From contig CACYHQ010000009.1 of the NCBI GenBank assembly GCA_902774245.1, positions 1 through 64,000 of the forward strand: a DNA stretch of 64,000 nt. Direction: 5' to 3'. Within the stretch, counting starts at the first letter, position 1. Every line of letters begins with the position of its first letter. Position numbers and translations under genes: made by a program. Origin of the DNA: an uncultured bacterium. GTDB lineage: Bacteria; Verrucomicrobiota; Lentisphaeria; Victivallales; UBA1829. Of the stretch, positions 52,199 to 61,128 are shown in pieces. Below the pieces are notes generated by a model, which ran no database searches, was not told the origin of the DNA, and worked only from the letters and a program-made list of their open reading frames with translations.

Positions 52199-52439
52199 CG
52201 GGAACTCTCCTCAGTTTGGGATGTTTAAATAGCTTATTAGTGATTCGATCTCATTAGCGTTTCGTATCTATTCTGCAAGCAAAAGATGAGGGAAGAGCTG
52301 ATTTGCTGTTTAGAACAAGAGCGAAATGTTTCCCTTTATATAGGCATTGATCTCCTTTCTACGAAAACAAAAAATGAAATGTAACTGATACATATTGTCA
52401 ACCTCGTAGATATATATAGCTTCTATGGGTAAGCACCTT

Positions 52440-54812
52440 TTACACTGATTGTCCTATTGATGAAAGAAGGGACTTATATTGGTCAAAATCAAGCGTTTTG
52501 AGCCGATCAAGAATAAATTTAGCAGAATCAACAACTTCTGTTAAAACAAACGGTAAATCATGATTTTCAAGGTCGCCATCAGCATGAGACTGTTCGTCAG
52601 AAATCTTTCTAACAAAAAGTGGTGGAATCGTGTTGTCTCCCCAAAAACGTTTCAAACGAATATCAAAAGATATATTGTCTGGATATTTATAGAAAAGATA
52701 GGTTTCAAGAAATCTACGAGCAACGTTGCCGTAATTTTCAAACAAATGAAGATTAGCATCGGACAATTCTTGAGTGGCACACAGATATATGTTTTCAAAC
52801 CAATGATTAAATTCTGTTCCATGCTTTTTAAGATAATCTGGCATCATTTTTATAACGGATTGATCTCCGTTGCGCTTAACGATGAAATTACCTCTTGAGG
52901 TATCAACATGTTTGCTATCGCCAAGATCCAGCTTGCGAATATACTTTAAGAATTGCAAATTGTGGGTTGCTATAAAAAGCTGAGAATAATCTCCATTATT
53001 AAGGATTGCTTGGGTAATAAGAGAGTATGCAAAGTAGATATGGTTTGCATCAAGACTGGAGATAGGGTCATCAATCCATATTATTGGTTTTTTCCCTTTT
53101 GTCTCAGAATCACTTAATTTTGCAATAAAATAGCAAAAAGCGATCAGACTACATTCCCCCTCACTGAGATGGAAAGCTCGTTCTCCGTTGCGTACTACCT
53201 CAAAATGTGATTTGGAGTAAGCAGAACAATCGGATGTAACAGCGCGAAGCAAAAGGTGATTAGAACCAAAACAAAGCTTCAAATACTGATTGACTTTCTT
53301 TGCTCCTTTCCCTTCATCAACCAAAAGACGTTCCTTGTCTTTTAGCAAGGACTCGTGTTCAGCAATTGTAGCTGTGATTGTATCTAAAGAGATCTTTTCT
53401 TTTTTAGTTGTTGCTTCTAAATTCTGTATATTAGATATTTTTGTATCATAATCAATTTGATTGATAAAACACTCTATATCAAACAAACGTAGTCTTTCTT
53501 GCGCATTGGCTTTGATTCTGGCTATTTCATTGCCGTGAGAATCAGATTTTATTCTCAGTGTTTCATATTGGTCAAATATTTCTTCATAGTTGAAATCTAC
53601 TGATTTGCGCTGAAACGGAAAATCAGTAAGAATATTATTTGTTCTTTTCTGCACAAATTCTTTTAATCTCATAAGTTCGTCAATATATTCTCTTTTAAAT
53701 ATATCATATTGCCCTATCAAAGAAGACAATTTATCCTGAAACTCATAATAGAATTGTTCTTTGTCAGGTCTAAAGGCAGAGTCTACTAATGCTTTTTCTT
53801 TTTCAATCGCATCGTCAAGCTTTTTCAAATCAAAATTCAGTTTTTCCGTTTCTTTATCAAAATGTCTATGTAGGATTTCCCAACGAGAAGGTAATATTGG
53901 CTGGCCACAAAAAGCACATTCTTTTCTATTCTCGTTAAATCCCATGCCAGATCTTACCCATTCCTCAAGAGCAACATTTCTTATCAGTTCCTGAATTTTT
54001 TCGGAAGCTCCAATTTTTCTCTCGCAAAGCTCTTGACATTTTTCTGATAATTCGCTCAAATGAAACAGAGTTTTTGGAATCCTGTTTGCAAAAGCCTTCT
54101 TTTCTTCGTTTAGCGCAGCCTCATAGATATCAATATCTTCTTTGGATGGACTTACATAGTCTTGAGCTTGAACTCTTTTTATGTCTGCTTCTAAAAATGG
54201 AATATTATAATTCTGCTGATTAAACCTTTTCATGTTATATTTGATTCCAACTGTTTTATCTGTTGCTTTTGTTGCCTTTAATTTGTCTAATTCTTTCTTT
54301 GCTTTTGACAATTCGCTCTCGGCTTTATCATATTTCTTTCTTGCAGAATCTTTATCTTTGTAGAAACCTGTAGGGCTGTCAGGATTATCTTCTCCAAGTT
54401 TTTCCTTAATACTAGTGATTTCTTTTTCAATCTTGGCATTATTTTCGCCCAAAACTGCAAACGGTTGGATATCGGAATTTTGATCAATAATAAAACGGAG
54501 ATTATCTCGGATAAAATCTTCATTAAAAACTCTGACAGTTATTCTTTTGTTTTGAATATCCTTTTCGGTTAATGATGTATTATCATCTAGAAGCAGTTGA
54601 AAAGAAGCTTGGAAATACTTCTCCGAAAGCGTTCTTGTTTCAAATGCCCGGACGATTCTTGAAAGCGTTGTCTTTCCAGAATAATTGTTGCCAAAAATAA
54701 CATTAGTTCTTTGAAATAGAACCGGAGTATTGGCATTGCGAACAGATTCGTCCCATTTAAAATCCTTGAAAACAGCCATATTCTTAATTGTTGCAAACTT
54801 CGCGATTTTCAT
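52440..54812 (-). CDS. RloC/PrrC-like AAA ATPase with putative anticodon nuclease domain
   Basis: A 790-residue protein of the AAA_13 (PrrC) family. Walker A is GNNYSGKTT (41-49), the ABC signature LSEGE (549-553), and Walker B IIWIDDP (577-583) followed by SSLD. Two coiled-coil arms (about 125-290 and 310-500) flank CAFC (C299, C302), a zinc-hook-like CxxC as in RloC. The C terminus has R699-x3-E703 and H743 (RRFLETYLF ... DEQSHAD), a spacing close to the Arg-Glu-His triad of the PrrC anticodon nuclease. PrrC and RloC cut tRNA anticodon loops when type I restriction is inhibited or DNA is damaged; an hsd operon is directly upstream here. AAGGAG precedes the ATG. The gene is AT-rich. Nuclease activity is inferred. 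Confidence 0.85.
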   Translation of the reverse strand: MKIAKFATIKNMAVFKDFKWDESVRNANTPVLFQRTNVIFGNNYSGKTTLSRIVRAFETRTLSEKYFQASFQLLLDDNTSLTEKDIQNKRITVRVFNEDFIRDNLRFIIDQNSDIQPFAVLGENNAKIEKEITSIKEKLGEDNPDSPTGFYKDKDSARKKYDKAESELSKAKKELDKLKATKATDKTVGIKYNMKRFNQQNYNIPFLEADIKRVQAQDYVSPSKEDIDIYEAALNEEKKAFANRIPKTLFHLSELSEKCQELCERKIGASEKIQELIRNVALEEWVRSGMGFNENRKECAFCGQPILPSRWEILHRHFDKETEKLNFDLKKLDDAIEKEKALVDSAFRPDKEQFYYEFQDKLSSLIGQYDIFKREYIDELMRLKEFVQKRTNNILTDFPFQRKSVDFNYEEIFDQYETLRIKSDSHGNEIARIKANAQERLRLFDIECFINQIDYDTKISNIQNLEATTKKEKISLDTITATIAEHESLLKDKERLLVDEGKGAKKVNQYLKLCFGSNHLLLRAVTSDCSAYSKSHFEVVRNGERAFHLSEGECSLIAFCYFIAKLSDSETKGKKPIIWIDDPISSLDANHIYFAYSLITQAILNNGDYSQLFIATHNLQFLKYIRKLDLGDSKHVDTSRGNFIVKRNGDQSVIKMMPDYLKKHGTEFNHWFENIYLCATQELSDANLHLFENYGNVARRFLETYLFYKYPDNISFDIRLKRFWGDNTIPPLFVRKISDEQSHADGDLENHDLPFVLTEVVDSAKFILDRLKTLDFDQYKSLLSSIGQSV

Positions 54813-55105
54813 AGATGTCTCCTTATGAGAGATAGACTAATATGTTATAAAACGAAAACACAAAGACCCATTTTATATTTCTTGGGTGGTGTTCCAAATC
54901 TCTTGTGTCCATGTAGTATATTCTCAATTATGTGTCATGCATTATGTAGTAGGCTTTTTATCTTATGAAGATATCATAGCGAGGAAAACAACTGGCTTCA
55001 TTTCCCCATAAATATAGTGCACGTTTTTGTTTTTTCAATCGTAATGTCGCCTGAAAGCCTAAAAAAGGTTTGGTTTTTTTCTGCAATTAGCTTATATATG
55101 TCATA

Positions 55106-56641
55106 TTATTTGAGGCAAAAGTATTGAATGATGGAAAGAATTGTCTCCAGTTTCTTTGTAATCCGTTTCTGTTCTGCCAAAGGAGGGAGAGGAAAGAGGC
55201 AATTAATAATCTTTTCTCTGGAAATATTGGGCTGAGCGCCTCCGGCTCCAAGGGCTGAAAAGTTTTTCCTTTGCGACAGGAGGAAGAAAAACAAATACGT
55301 GTTTAGTATTTGAGGAAAAGGTTGGCAAGCACAACATGCTTGATTCGTTGTAGCTTCAATTTGCAGGATGCCGAGTTTCCCGATCGTTGCGCCATACATT
55401 GCAATGAGCACACTTCCAACAGGGTTCAAATGAACGGATGTTTCTGCAAGAGCTTTCTCTGTAATAAATTCCGGAACATTCGTTATATAGCCATCGTTTA
55501 AATCACCCGTTTTCAGCCAGGGGATTGTTCCTCCATTGTAGTATGTGGGTTCCTGTCGAGACGGTGTTGCTCCAGCTTTCCATGTGCCAATGTCGCCGAG
55601 ACGAACCCATTGCCAGGAGTCGGGGATTTCGAAGGGGATTTCATCTTCGGAAATTGGGGGGAGAGGCTTTTCCTTTTTGAGCTTGCCGGACTTGATGAGA
55701 GCGGCTTTTTCGGCTTTGATGCGCTTCAGAAGTTCGGAAGCGGGTTCGTCGGTCGGGTCTTGAGGAACGAGGCGGCCTTGGATCGCCCATTGCAGGATGG
55801 ACTTCTTCAACTGCTCCGGCAGTTCAGCATTGAGCTTGGAAATGTCCGTCTCCGCTTTCCCGTACTCCTCAACATGAGGTAAAAGTTCCTCAATCTTTGC
55901 CAAAATACGTTTTTGTTCCGTCTTTGGAGGAAAAGGAATCAGCAAATGTCCAAGGATACCATGATTCAAGTTGTTCATAGTTGTTCCGACAGACTTGCTA
56001 AGAAGCGATTCCTTTATGTACGGTGTAGAAAGAAGGAAAACTAAATAATCTGGAAGGAGTCCAGAACTTGGCGTAACAAAAAAGCAACCCGTTCCACACA
56101 GCCATCCGTTCTCTCGGTTTGTAACGACTGCACTACGCCCCATTTCTCCTCTTCGCCCAATTACAACATCCTTGGATGACAATTTGTAGGTCGCGAGGCG
56201 TTCCACAGTCGAACTGGAGACTTTTTTTATTTTAATATCCGATATCGTCGCATTTATAATGTCCGCAGGATTAACTAATGGAGTACCTTCTTCGACATAA
56301 TCGGACTGGTGAAGCATGCTTCCAAATGGCCCCGTAGACGCCTGAAGCAAAAGAGTTTTTAATCTCGCCCATTCCCACGATTCGGGAATATCGAACGGGA
56401 TTTCATTGGTGATGTCGGTGGTTTTGCCGTCTTTCTTTTCGAGGTAGCGGCCATCTTCATTTCGAACGATGACGGATTCGTGCTTGTCCTTTTTGATTGT
56501 TCCGGCCTTGACAAGGGCATCCTTCTCCGCTTTGATCTTCTTCAGCAAGACGGAGGCAGGCTCGTCCTCTGGATTCTGTGGGACGAGTTTGCCCTGAATG
56601 GCAAGTTGGAGGATGGACGCTTTCAGCTGCTGCGCGGTCAT
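55106..56641 (-). CDS. hsdS: Type I restriction enzyme specificity subunit HsdS
   Basis: A 511-residue DNA recognition subunit. It begins inside a conserved repeat: LQLAIQGKLVPQNPEDEPAS with LLKKIKAEKDALVKAG, which recurs in the centre as LQWAIQGRLVPQDPTDEPAS with LLKRIKAEKAALIKSG. The target recognition domains lie at about 85-230 (IPESWEWARLKTLL onward) and 335-480 (IPDSWQWVRLGDIGTWKAG onward), each ending in a helical PPLAEQKRI-type motif (FPPKTEQKRILAKIEELL and LPPLAEQKRITKKLETIL). The half-repeat at the N terminus means the usual order is circularly permuted. It overlaps hsdM by 4 bp (ATGA). The two domains would read a bipartite site that cannot be predicted. Confidence 0.95.
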   Translation of the reverse strand: MTAQQLKASILQLAIQGKLVPQNPEDEPASVLLKKIKAEKDALVKAGTIKKDKHESVIVRNEDGRYLEKKDGKTTDITNEIPFDIPESWEWARLKTLLLQASTGPFGSMLHQSDYVEEGTPLVNPADIINATISDIKIKKVSSSTVERLATYKLSSKDVVIGRRGEMGRSAVVTNRENGWLCGTGCFFVTPSSGLLPDYLVFLLSTPYIKESLLSKSVGTTMNNLNHGILGHLLIPFPPKTEQKRILAKIEELLPHVEEYGKAETDISKLNAELPEQLKKSILQWAIQGRLVPQDPTDEPASELLKRIKAEKAALIKSGKLKKEKPLPPISEDEIPFEIPDSWQWVRLGDIGTWKAGATPSRQEPTYYNGGTIPWLKTGDLNDGYITNVPEFITEKALAETSVHLNPVGSVLIAMYGATIGKLGILQIEATTNQACCACQPFPQILNTYLFFFLLSQRKNFSALGAGGAQPNISREKIINCLFPLPPLAEQKRITKKLETILSIIQYFCLK

Positions 56642-58167
56642 GGCTGCGATTCCTTCATCGCTTCGAGCTCGGCCAAAATATCATTTGCCTCAACCGTCGG
56701 CTCGTTGTTCAGGATCTTTATGATGTCGTTCAGAACACGGTCGATGTCGGCGTTGAGCGCAGCACGTTTCTCCTGGTACTGCTGAATCAGGTCGTGGGGC
56801 GGGAGGTTTTCCTCCTCCTCCTGCGGGAACTTGCAGAGATCGAGGTCAAAGTTTCGAGCTTGGAGCTCGGATGCCGTGAACTTTTTCGCTTTGTCGAACC
56901 CGTCCACGACGATCTCCTGCCGATTGTTCCACCACTCCACGACCGGAGCGAAATGTTCCAGCTTCATCGGCTTGGTCTTCGAGAAGTGCTTGTACCCCTC
57001 CGGCATATCAAGGCGGTAGAACCACGTTTCCTTCGTGGGGCCTGTACGGTCGAAGAACAGGATGTTCGTGGTGATGGACGTGTACGGAGAAAAGACGCTG
57101 CCGGGCATCCTGACCACTGTGTGAAGATTGAACCCGGACAGAAGCTTTCTTTTGATGGCTGTCTTGGTCGGTTCCGTATTGAACAGGAAACCATCCGGCA
57201 GGATGACGGCGCAACGACCGCCGGGCTTCAGTCGGTACATGATGACGGACATGAAAAGGTCGGCGGTTTCGCCGCTCGCAAGGGACGTCGGGAAATGCTT
57301 CTTCACCTCGGCTTTTTCGTTGCCGCCGTAGGGCGGATTCATGAGGACGACGTCGAAGCAGTCACTCTCCCGGTAGTCGAGCACATCGTGCGTGAGGGAG
57401 TTGTCGTGGTAGATGCGCGGGACGTCGATCCCGTGCAGGAGCAGATTCGTGATGCAGAGGATGTACGGGAAGGGCTTTTTCTCGATGCCGAAAATGGAAT
57501 CGTCGTAAAGCGCCTGGTCCTGCGTGGTCTTGACCTTCGGCTTCAGCGCCTTCAGCCAGCTCGTGAGGAATCCGCCAGTGCCGCAGGCGAAGTCCGCGAC
57601 TTTTTCGCCGATCTGCGGATCGATCGTCTGCGCCATGAAATCCGTCACGGCACGAGGTGTATAGAACTCGCCGGAGGAGCCCGCGCTTTGGAGTTCGCGC
57701 AGGATGGATTCGTAAATATCCCCGAAAGCGTGACGCTCTTCGTAATCGTCCAAATCAAGCTCGTCGATGATGTTGATGACCTGTCGCAGTAGTACGCCGT
57801 CCTTCATGTAGTTGTTCACATCCTCGAACGTGGTCTTGACGATAGATTTCCTGATGGGCGTGGTGGCATCGACCGGAAGCGTCTTCAGCGTCTTGAACAA
57901 GGTGTTGTTCACGAAATCAAGCAGCGTGTCCCCGGTCATGGCTTTGCCGGTTCTGTCATCGTGCGCCCAGTTGGACCATCGGCAATTTTCCGGGATGATA
58001 GATTGGTAGTTGTCGTCGTTCAGGAACCAGTCCTGCTCTTTGGCGTCGTAGACTTTCAGAAACAGCATCCATGCGAGCTGTTCGATGCGTTGGGCGTCGC
58101 CGTTGATACCGGCATCATTCCGCATGATGTCGCGGATTCGTTTGACGAAGCTGGAAATATCGCTCAT
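56638..58167 (-). CDS. hsdM: Type I restriction enzyme modification subunit HsdM
   Basis: A 509-residue N6-adenine methyltransferase. The N-terminal helical domain contains RIEQLAWMLFLKVYDAKEQDW. SAM motif I is DFACGTGGFL (192-201), and the catalytic motif IV is NPPYGG (277-282). EFYTPRAVTDFMAQ (167-180) is the family signature before motif I. The ATGA overlap with hsdS and the 3 bp gap after hsdR place it in the middle of one operon. With HsdS it forms the methylase and with HsdR the full restriction complex. The GC content is near that of the host. Confidence 0.96.
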   Translation of the reverse strand: MSDISSFVKRIRDIMRNDAGINGDAQRIEQLAWMLFLKVYDAKEQDWFLNDDNYQSIIPENCRWSNWAHDDRTGKAMTGDTLLDFVNNTLFKTLKTLPVDATTPIRKSIVKTTFEDVNNYMKDGVLLRQVINIIDELDLDDYEERHAFGDIYESILRELQSAGSSGEFYTPRAVTDFMAQTIDPQIGEKVADFACGTGGFLTSWLKALKPKVKTTQDQALYDDSIFGIEKKPFPYILCITNLLLHGIDVPRIYHDNSLTHDVLDYRESDCFDVVLMNPPYGGNEKAEVKKHFPTSLASGETADLFMSVIMYRLKPGGRCAVILPDGFLFNTEPTKTAIKRKLLSGFNLHTVVRMPGSVFSPYTSITTNILFFDRTGPTKETWFYRLDMPEGYKHFSKTKPMKLEHFAPVVEWWNNRQEIVVDGFDKAKKFTASELQARNFDLDLCKFPQEEEENLPPHDLIQQYQEKRAALNADIDRVLNDIIKILNNEPTVEANDILAELEAMKESQP

Positions 58168-58170
58168 GGG

Positions 58171-60540
58171 TTATCCTGCGTTGGAGTAGAGTTCGTGTTG
58201 AAGTTCGCGGATGGCGGTCATATAACCGTCCTTGCCACCGAAGAAACCGACAATCCGTGGAGGGGTGCCGAGCTTGTTGATGGGATCGAGCTTGAGGACG
58301 TTCATTTCCGCCATATCGTAGACGCCATAACTGGCGTAGTGGTCGAGCAACGCTTCCAGGACCTTTCGAGCTTCAGGCCCGTATTTGGAAAGACAGTCGC
58401 GCTTGCGAACATTATCCACGCGCTCCTTCCGGGTTAGCGCCTTCTGGTCGTAGGCAACGTGGCAGAGGAAATCGAAATCATCAACGTCGGTCAAGTTCAT
58501 TTCCTGCTTGACTGCCTCCAGGTCGATTCCGCGTTCATGCAGAAGAGAACGAATCGCTTCCTTTTTCGTGTCGGCGTCCCAGGTGGAAATGAAGTTGGCA
58601 AGGGATGGATATTGGCCGAGAACATTTTCCTTGGTGTAGTCGATGATGTTTTCCTGCTTGAGGAGTTTTCCGTTCGGATCGTAGATGGAAACGGTCTTCA
58701 GGATGATTTCGACGCGGCAACCGTCACGACCGACAATCAGTTTCTTTTTCGGTTCCGGGGGATCAACGGGATCAGGTTCGGGGGGATCGACCGGATCAGG
58801 CGGTTCGACCGGATCGTCTCCATCATGCGTCTCCGTACCCCAGCCTTCAACCTGTTCAATCGGACCGTCCCATTCCGGATCAGCGAACAGCCTGGAAACG
58901 TTCCTGAAGTCCATGACCACGAAGAACAGCTTGTTCTCCGCTTCACGGATGCGAGTCCCACGCCCAATGATCTGCTTGAACTTGGTCATGGATGAAATGT
59001 TCTGGTCCAGCACGATCAGCTTCGTCATCTTGCAATCGGAACCAGTGGAAAGCAGCTCGGAAGTCGTGGCTATGACCGGATACTTGGCGTTCACGGAAAT
59101 GAACTCCTTCAGCTTGTTCTTGCCGTAGACGTCGCTGCCAGTGATCCTGACGACGTAATCCTGATTCTGCTGGAGCATATCGGCGTTGCATTTGGACAAA
59201 GCCTGACGCATCTGTTCCGCATGATCTTCGTTTGCGCAGAAGACAATGGTCTTCCCCATGCGATCCGTGCTTTTCAAGTAGCGCGTGATTTCATGGGCCA
59301 CTTCGTCGATGCGATCCTGGATGATGATGTTGTAGTCGTAGTCCGAGTTGTTGTAGATTCGGTCAGGAATCAGTTCGCCGTTAATGTCGCGTTGTCCGGC
59401 TGCCGGACGCCATCCGTCGCCGATATTGGTCTTGATGTTGATGACGCGATACGGGGCAAGGAATCCGTCCTGAATGCCCTCTTTCAGGCTGTAGGAGTAG
59501 AGTGGAGCGCCGAAGTAGTCGATGTTGGAAATGTACTTGGTCTCCTTCGGCGTGGCGGTCATACCGATTTGCGTTGCGTCCTTGAAATACTCCAGGATGG
59601 TGCGCCACTGGCTGTCTTCGGCAGCGGAACCACGGTGGCATTCATCGACAATCACGAGATCGAAAAACTCCGGTTTGAAGAGCTCTTTGTAGTGTTTGGC
59701 ACCGTTGTCGCCGATGAGCTGTTGATAAAGGGCGAAATACACTTCGAAGCTCGTGATGGTTTCCGGGGTGTCTTTGGCATGGTTCACCTTGTGGATCACT
59801 TTGTCCAGCGGTGCGAAATCCTGCTCGATAGACTGATCGACCAAATTGTTCCGGTCAGCAAGGTACAAAATCTTCCGCTTCATGCCGCTTTTCAATAGGC
59901 GGTAGACGATCTGGAACGCCGTGTAGGTCTTCCCGGTTCCCGTTGCCATGGCAAGCAGGATACGTTGTTGGCCTCTGGCGATAGCGTCTATCGTCCGGTT
60001 GATGGCGACGCGCTGATAGTATCGAGGTGGATAAGTGTTCTGGCCGGAGTAGTACGGCTGGAGAATGGCAGCCTCCTCTTCGGGGGTCAAGCCTTTGCCG
60101 GAATTAGACTCGCGTTTATAGCGGGCTTTCAATTCATCAGGAGTCGGGAATTCCTCAAGCGGGAACTCTCGCTCAACTCCGGTCAAACGGTCGAATTCAC
60201 AGAAGGCGTCTCCGTTCGAACTGTAAGCAAACGGAACATCCAGCATTTTCGCGTATTCTTTCGCCTGTTGGAGCCCACCTGAAACCGGGTGGTTGTTGTC
60301 CTTGGCTTCCACGATGGCGATCGGATTGTTCGCACAGAGATAAAGCACATAATCGGCCTTCTTCGGAGCTTCACGAACCGGAGTATTGCCCTTGAGGCTG
60401 ATCATGCCGTCAGTCAGCTTGACCTTCGTCTCCATCGTGATGGAGTCGAGCCCCCATTTCTGCTGAATGGCGGGCGTGATGAACTGAAGCTTGATGTCTT
60501 CTTCAGTCATTTCTTTCTTGGGAAGCCAGTGTGGGGACAT
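58171..60540 (-). CDS. hsdR: Type I restriction enzyme endonuclease/translocase subunit HsdR
   Basis: A 789-residue subunit of the smaller EcoEI-like class. The nuclease PD-(D/E)xK site is D63, E78 and K80 (ADYVLYL ... IVEAKD). The superfamily 2 motor has MATGTGKTYTAFQIV (Walker A), VDECHRGSA (DECH box), GMTATP and IIGRGTRIRE (motif VI). A linker near residues 575-600 is a Pro/Asp/Glu repeat (DPVDPPEPDPVDPPEP) joining the motor to the C-terminal helical HsdM-binding region. It is the first gene of the hsdR-hsdM-hsdS operon and carries a promoter and a palindrome upstream. Confidence 0.95.
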   Translation of the reverse strand: MSPHWLPKKEMTEEDIKLQFITPAIQQKWGLDSITMETKVKLTDGMISLKGNTPVREAPKKADYVLYLCANNPIAIVEAKDNNHPVSGGLQQAKEYAKMLDVPFAYSSNGDAFCEFDRLTGVEREFPLEEFPTPDELKARYKRESNSGKGLTPEEEAAILQPYYSGQNTYPPRYYQRVAINRTIDAIARGQQRILLAMATGTGKTYTAFQIVYRLLKSGMKRKILYLADRNNLVDQSIEQDFAPLDKVIHKVNHAKDTPETITSFEVYFALYQQLIGDNGAKHYKELFKPEFFDLVIVDECHRGSAAEDSQWRTILEYFKDATQIGMTATPKETKYISNIDYFGAPLYSYSLKEGIQDGFLAPYRVINIKTNIGDGWRPAAGQRDINGELIPDRIYNNSDYDYNIIIQDRIDEVAHEITRYLKSTDRMGKTIVFCANEDHAEQMRQALSKCNADMLQQNQDYVVRITGSDVYGKNKLKEFISVNAKYPVIATTSELLSTGSDCKMTKLIVLDQNISSMTKFKQIIGRGTRIREAENKLFFVVMDFRNVSRLFADPEWDGPIEQVEGWGTETHDGDDPVEPPDPVDPPEPDPVDPPEPKKKLIVGRDGCRVEIILKTVSIYDPNGKLLKQENIIDYTKENVLGQYPSLANFISTWDADTKKEAIRSLLHERGIDLEAVKQEMNLTDVDDFDFLCHVAYDQKALTRKERVDNVRKRDCLSKYGPEARKVLEALLDHYASYGVYDMAEMNVLKLDPINKLGTPPRIVGFFGGKDGYMTAIRELQHELYSNAG

Positions 60541-60600
60541 ATCCTACCTCAAAATTGCCTGAAAAAAAGAACCGATGCCCTGCATTTGAACGATTGCGAC

Positions 60601-60620
60601 ATGAACATTAAAATGTTCAT
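60601..60620. promoter_or_regulatory. Palindromic operator candidate at the hsd promoter
   Basis: ATGAACATT and AATGTTCAT form a perfect 9-bp inverted repeat around AA. It begins 5 bp past the -10 of the hsd promoter and covers the predicted start site, a position where a bound dimer would block transcription. No candidate regulator gene is adjacent. Confidence 0.55.
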
Positions 60621-60625
60621 CGGAT

Positions 60626-60654
60626 ACTATAGCAGAGGTCCGCTTTCTTTTCAA
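60626..60654 (-). promoter_or_regulatory. Promoter of hsdR-hsdM-hsdS
   Basis: On the minus strand TTGAAA (60649-60654), 17 nt, TATAGT (60626-60631). Start near 60619, about 80 nt before the hsdR ATG. Confidence 0.6.
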
Positions 60655-60707
60655 GTAATCAGTATTGCGTTTTTCTGTTTTTTTGAGGGTTATAAATCAA
60701 CAACTTT

Positions 60708-61118
60708 TTACTTTTTCGTCCCGACAGTCTTTCCGGTGGCATCGCGGTAGGTTGTTCCGCTTCCTGAGGAGGTCGCGGTGCCGAAGGTTTTGCCTGTAGC
60801 ATCACGATAGGTTGTGCGGTTACCGGACTCGGTTGCGGTGCCGATGGTTTTGCCAGTGGCGTCTCTGTATGTCGTCCTGTTTCCGCTTTCTGTAGCCGTT
60901 CCTACGGTCTTTCCGGTGGCGTCACGGTAAACCGTGCGGTTACCCTCGGTCGTGGCCGTTCCCGTGGTTTTGCCCGTAGCGTCGCGGTAAATGGTCTTGT
61001 TGCCACTGGTCGTGGCAGTCCCAATAACTTTTCCCGTTGCGTCACGAATTGTTTCCCGCTCGTCGCTGAATGCGACGGCGGTCAACAGGAGGATGGATAA
61101 GGTCAATAATCTAGTCAT
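60708..61118 (-). CDS. Secreted tandem-repeat protein (20-residue YRDATGK repeats)
   Basis: A 136-residue protein: a signal peptide (MTRLLTLSILLLTAVAFS) followed by nearly nothing but a 20-residue repeat. Six units are visible, five complete and one truncated, each of the form TTYRDATGKTxGTATESGNR, with variation at a few positions (V, T, I or F after the second Lys-Thr). The pattern of alternating Thr, Gly and Tyr resembles a beta-strand-rich stalk like YD or collagen-binding repeats. Function unknown. The minus-strand order is hypothetical protein, SDR, this gene, with only 10 bp between it and the SDR gene; the hsd operon is further left and separated by 167 bp. Confidence 0.75.
   Translation of the reverse strand: MTRLLTLSILLLTAVAFSDERETIRDATGKVIGTATTSGNKTIYRDATGKTTGTATTEGNRTVYRDATGKTVGTATESGNRTTYRDATGKTIGTATESGNRTTYRDATGKTFGTATSSGSGTTYRDATGKTVGTKK
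60711..61058 (-). repeat. Tandem 60-bp coding repeat
   Basis: The coding repeat of the secreted protein: a 60-bp unit repeated almost six times in frame. Third positions differ between units while the amino acids are conserved, so the array is not recent and is under protein-level selection. Unit-number variation between strains is plausible. Confidence 0.75.
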
Positions 61119-61128
61119 GGTTCGCCCC

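Noticed and set aside
60601-60620. LexA (SOS) box at the hsd promoter
   Set aside because: The GAAC-8-GTTC spacing fits neither the CTGT-N8-ACAG nor the CGAAC-N4-GTTCG type.
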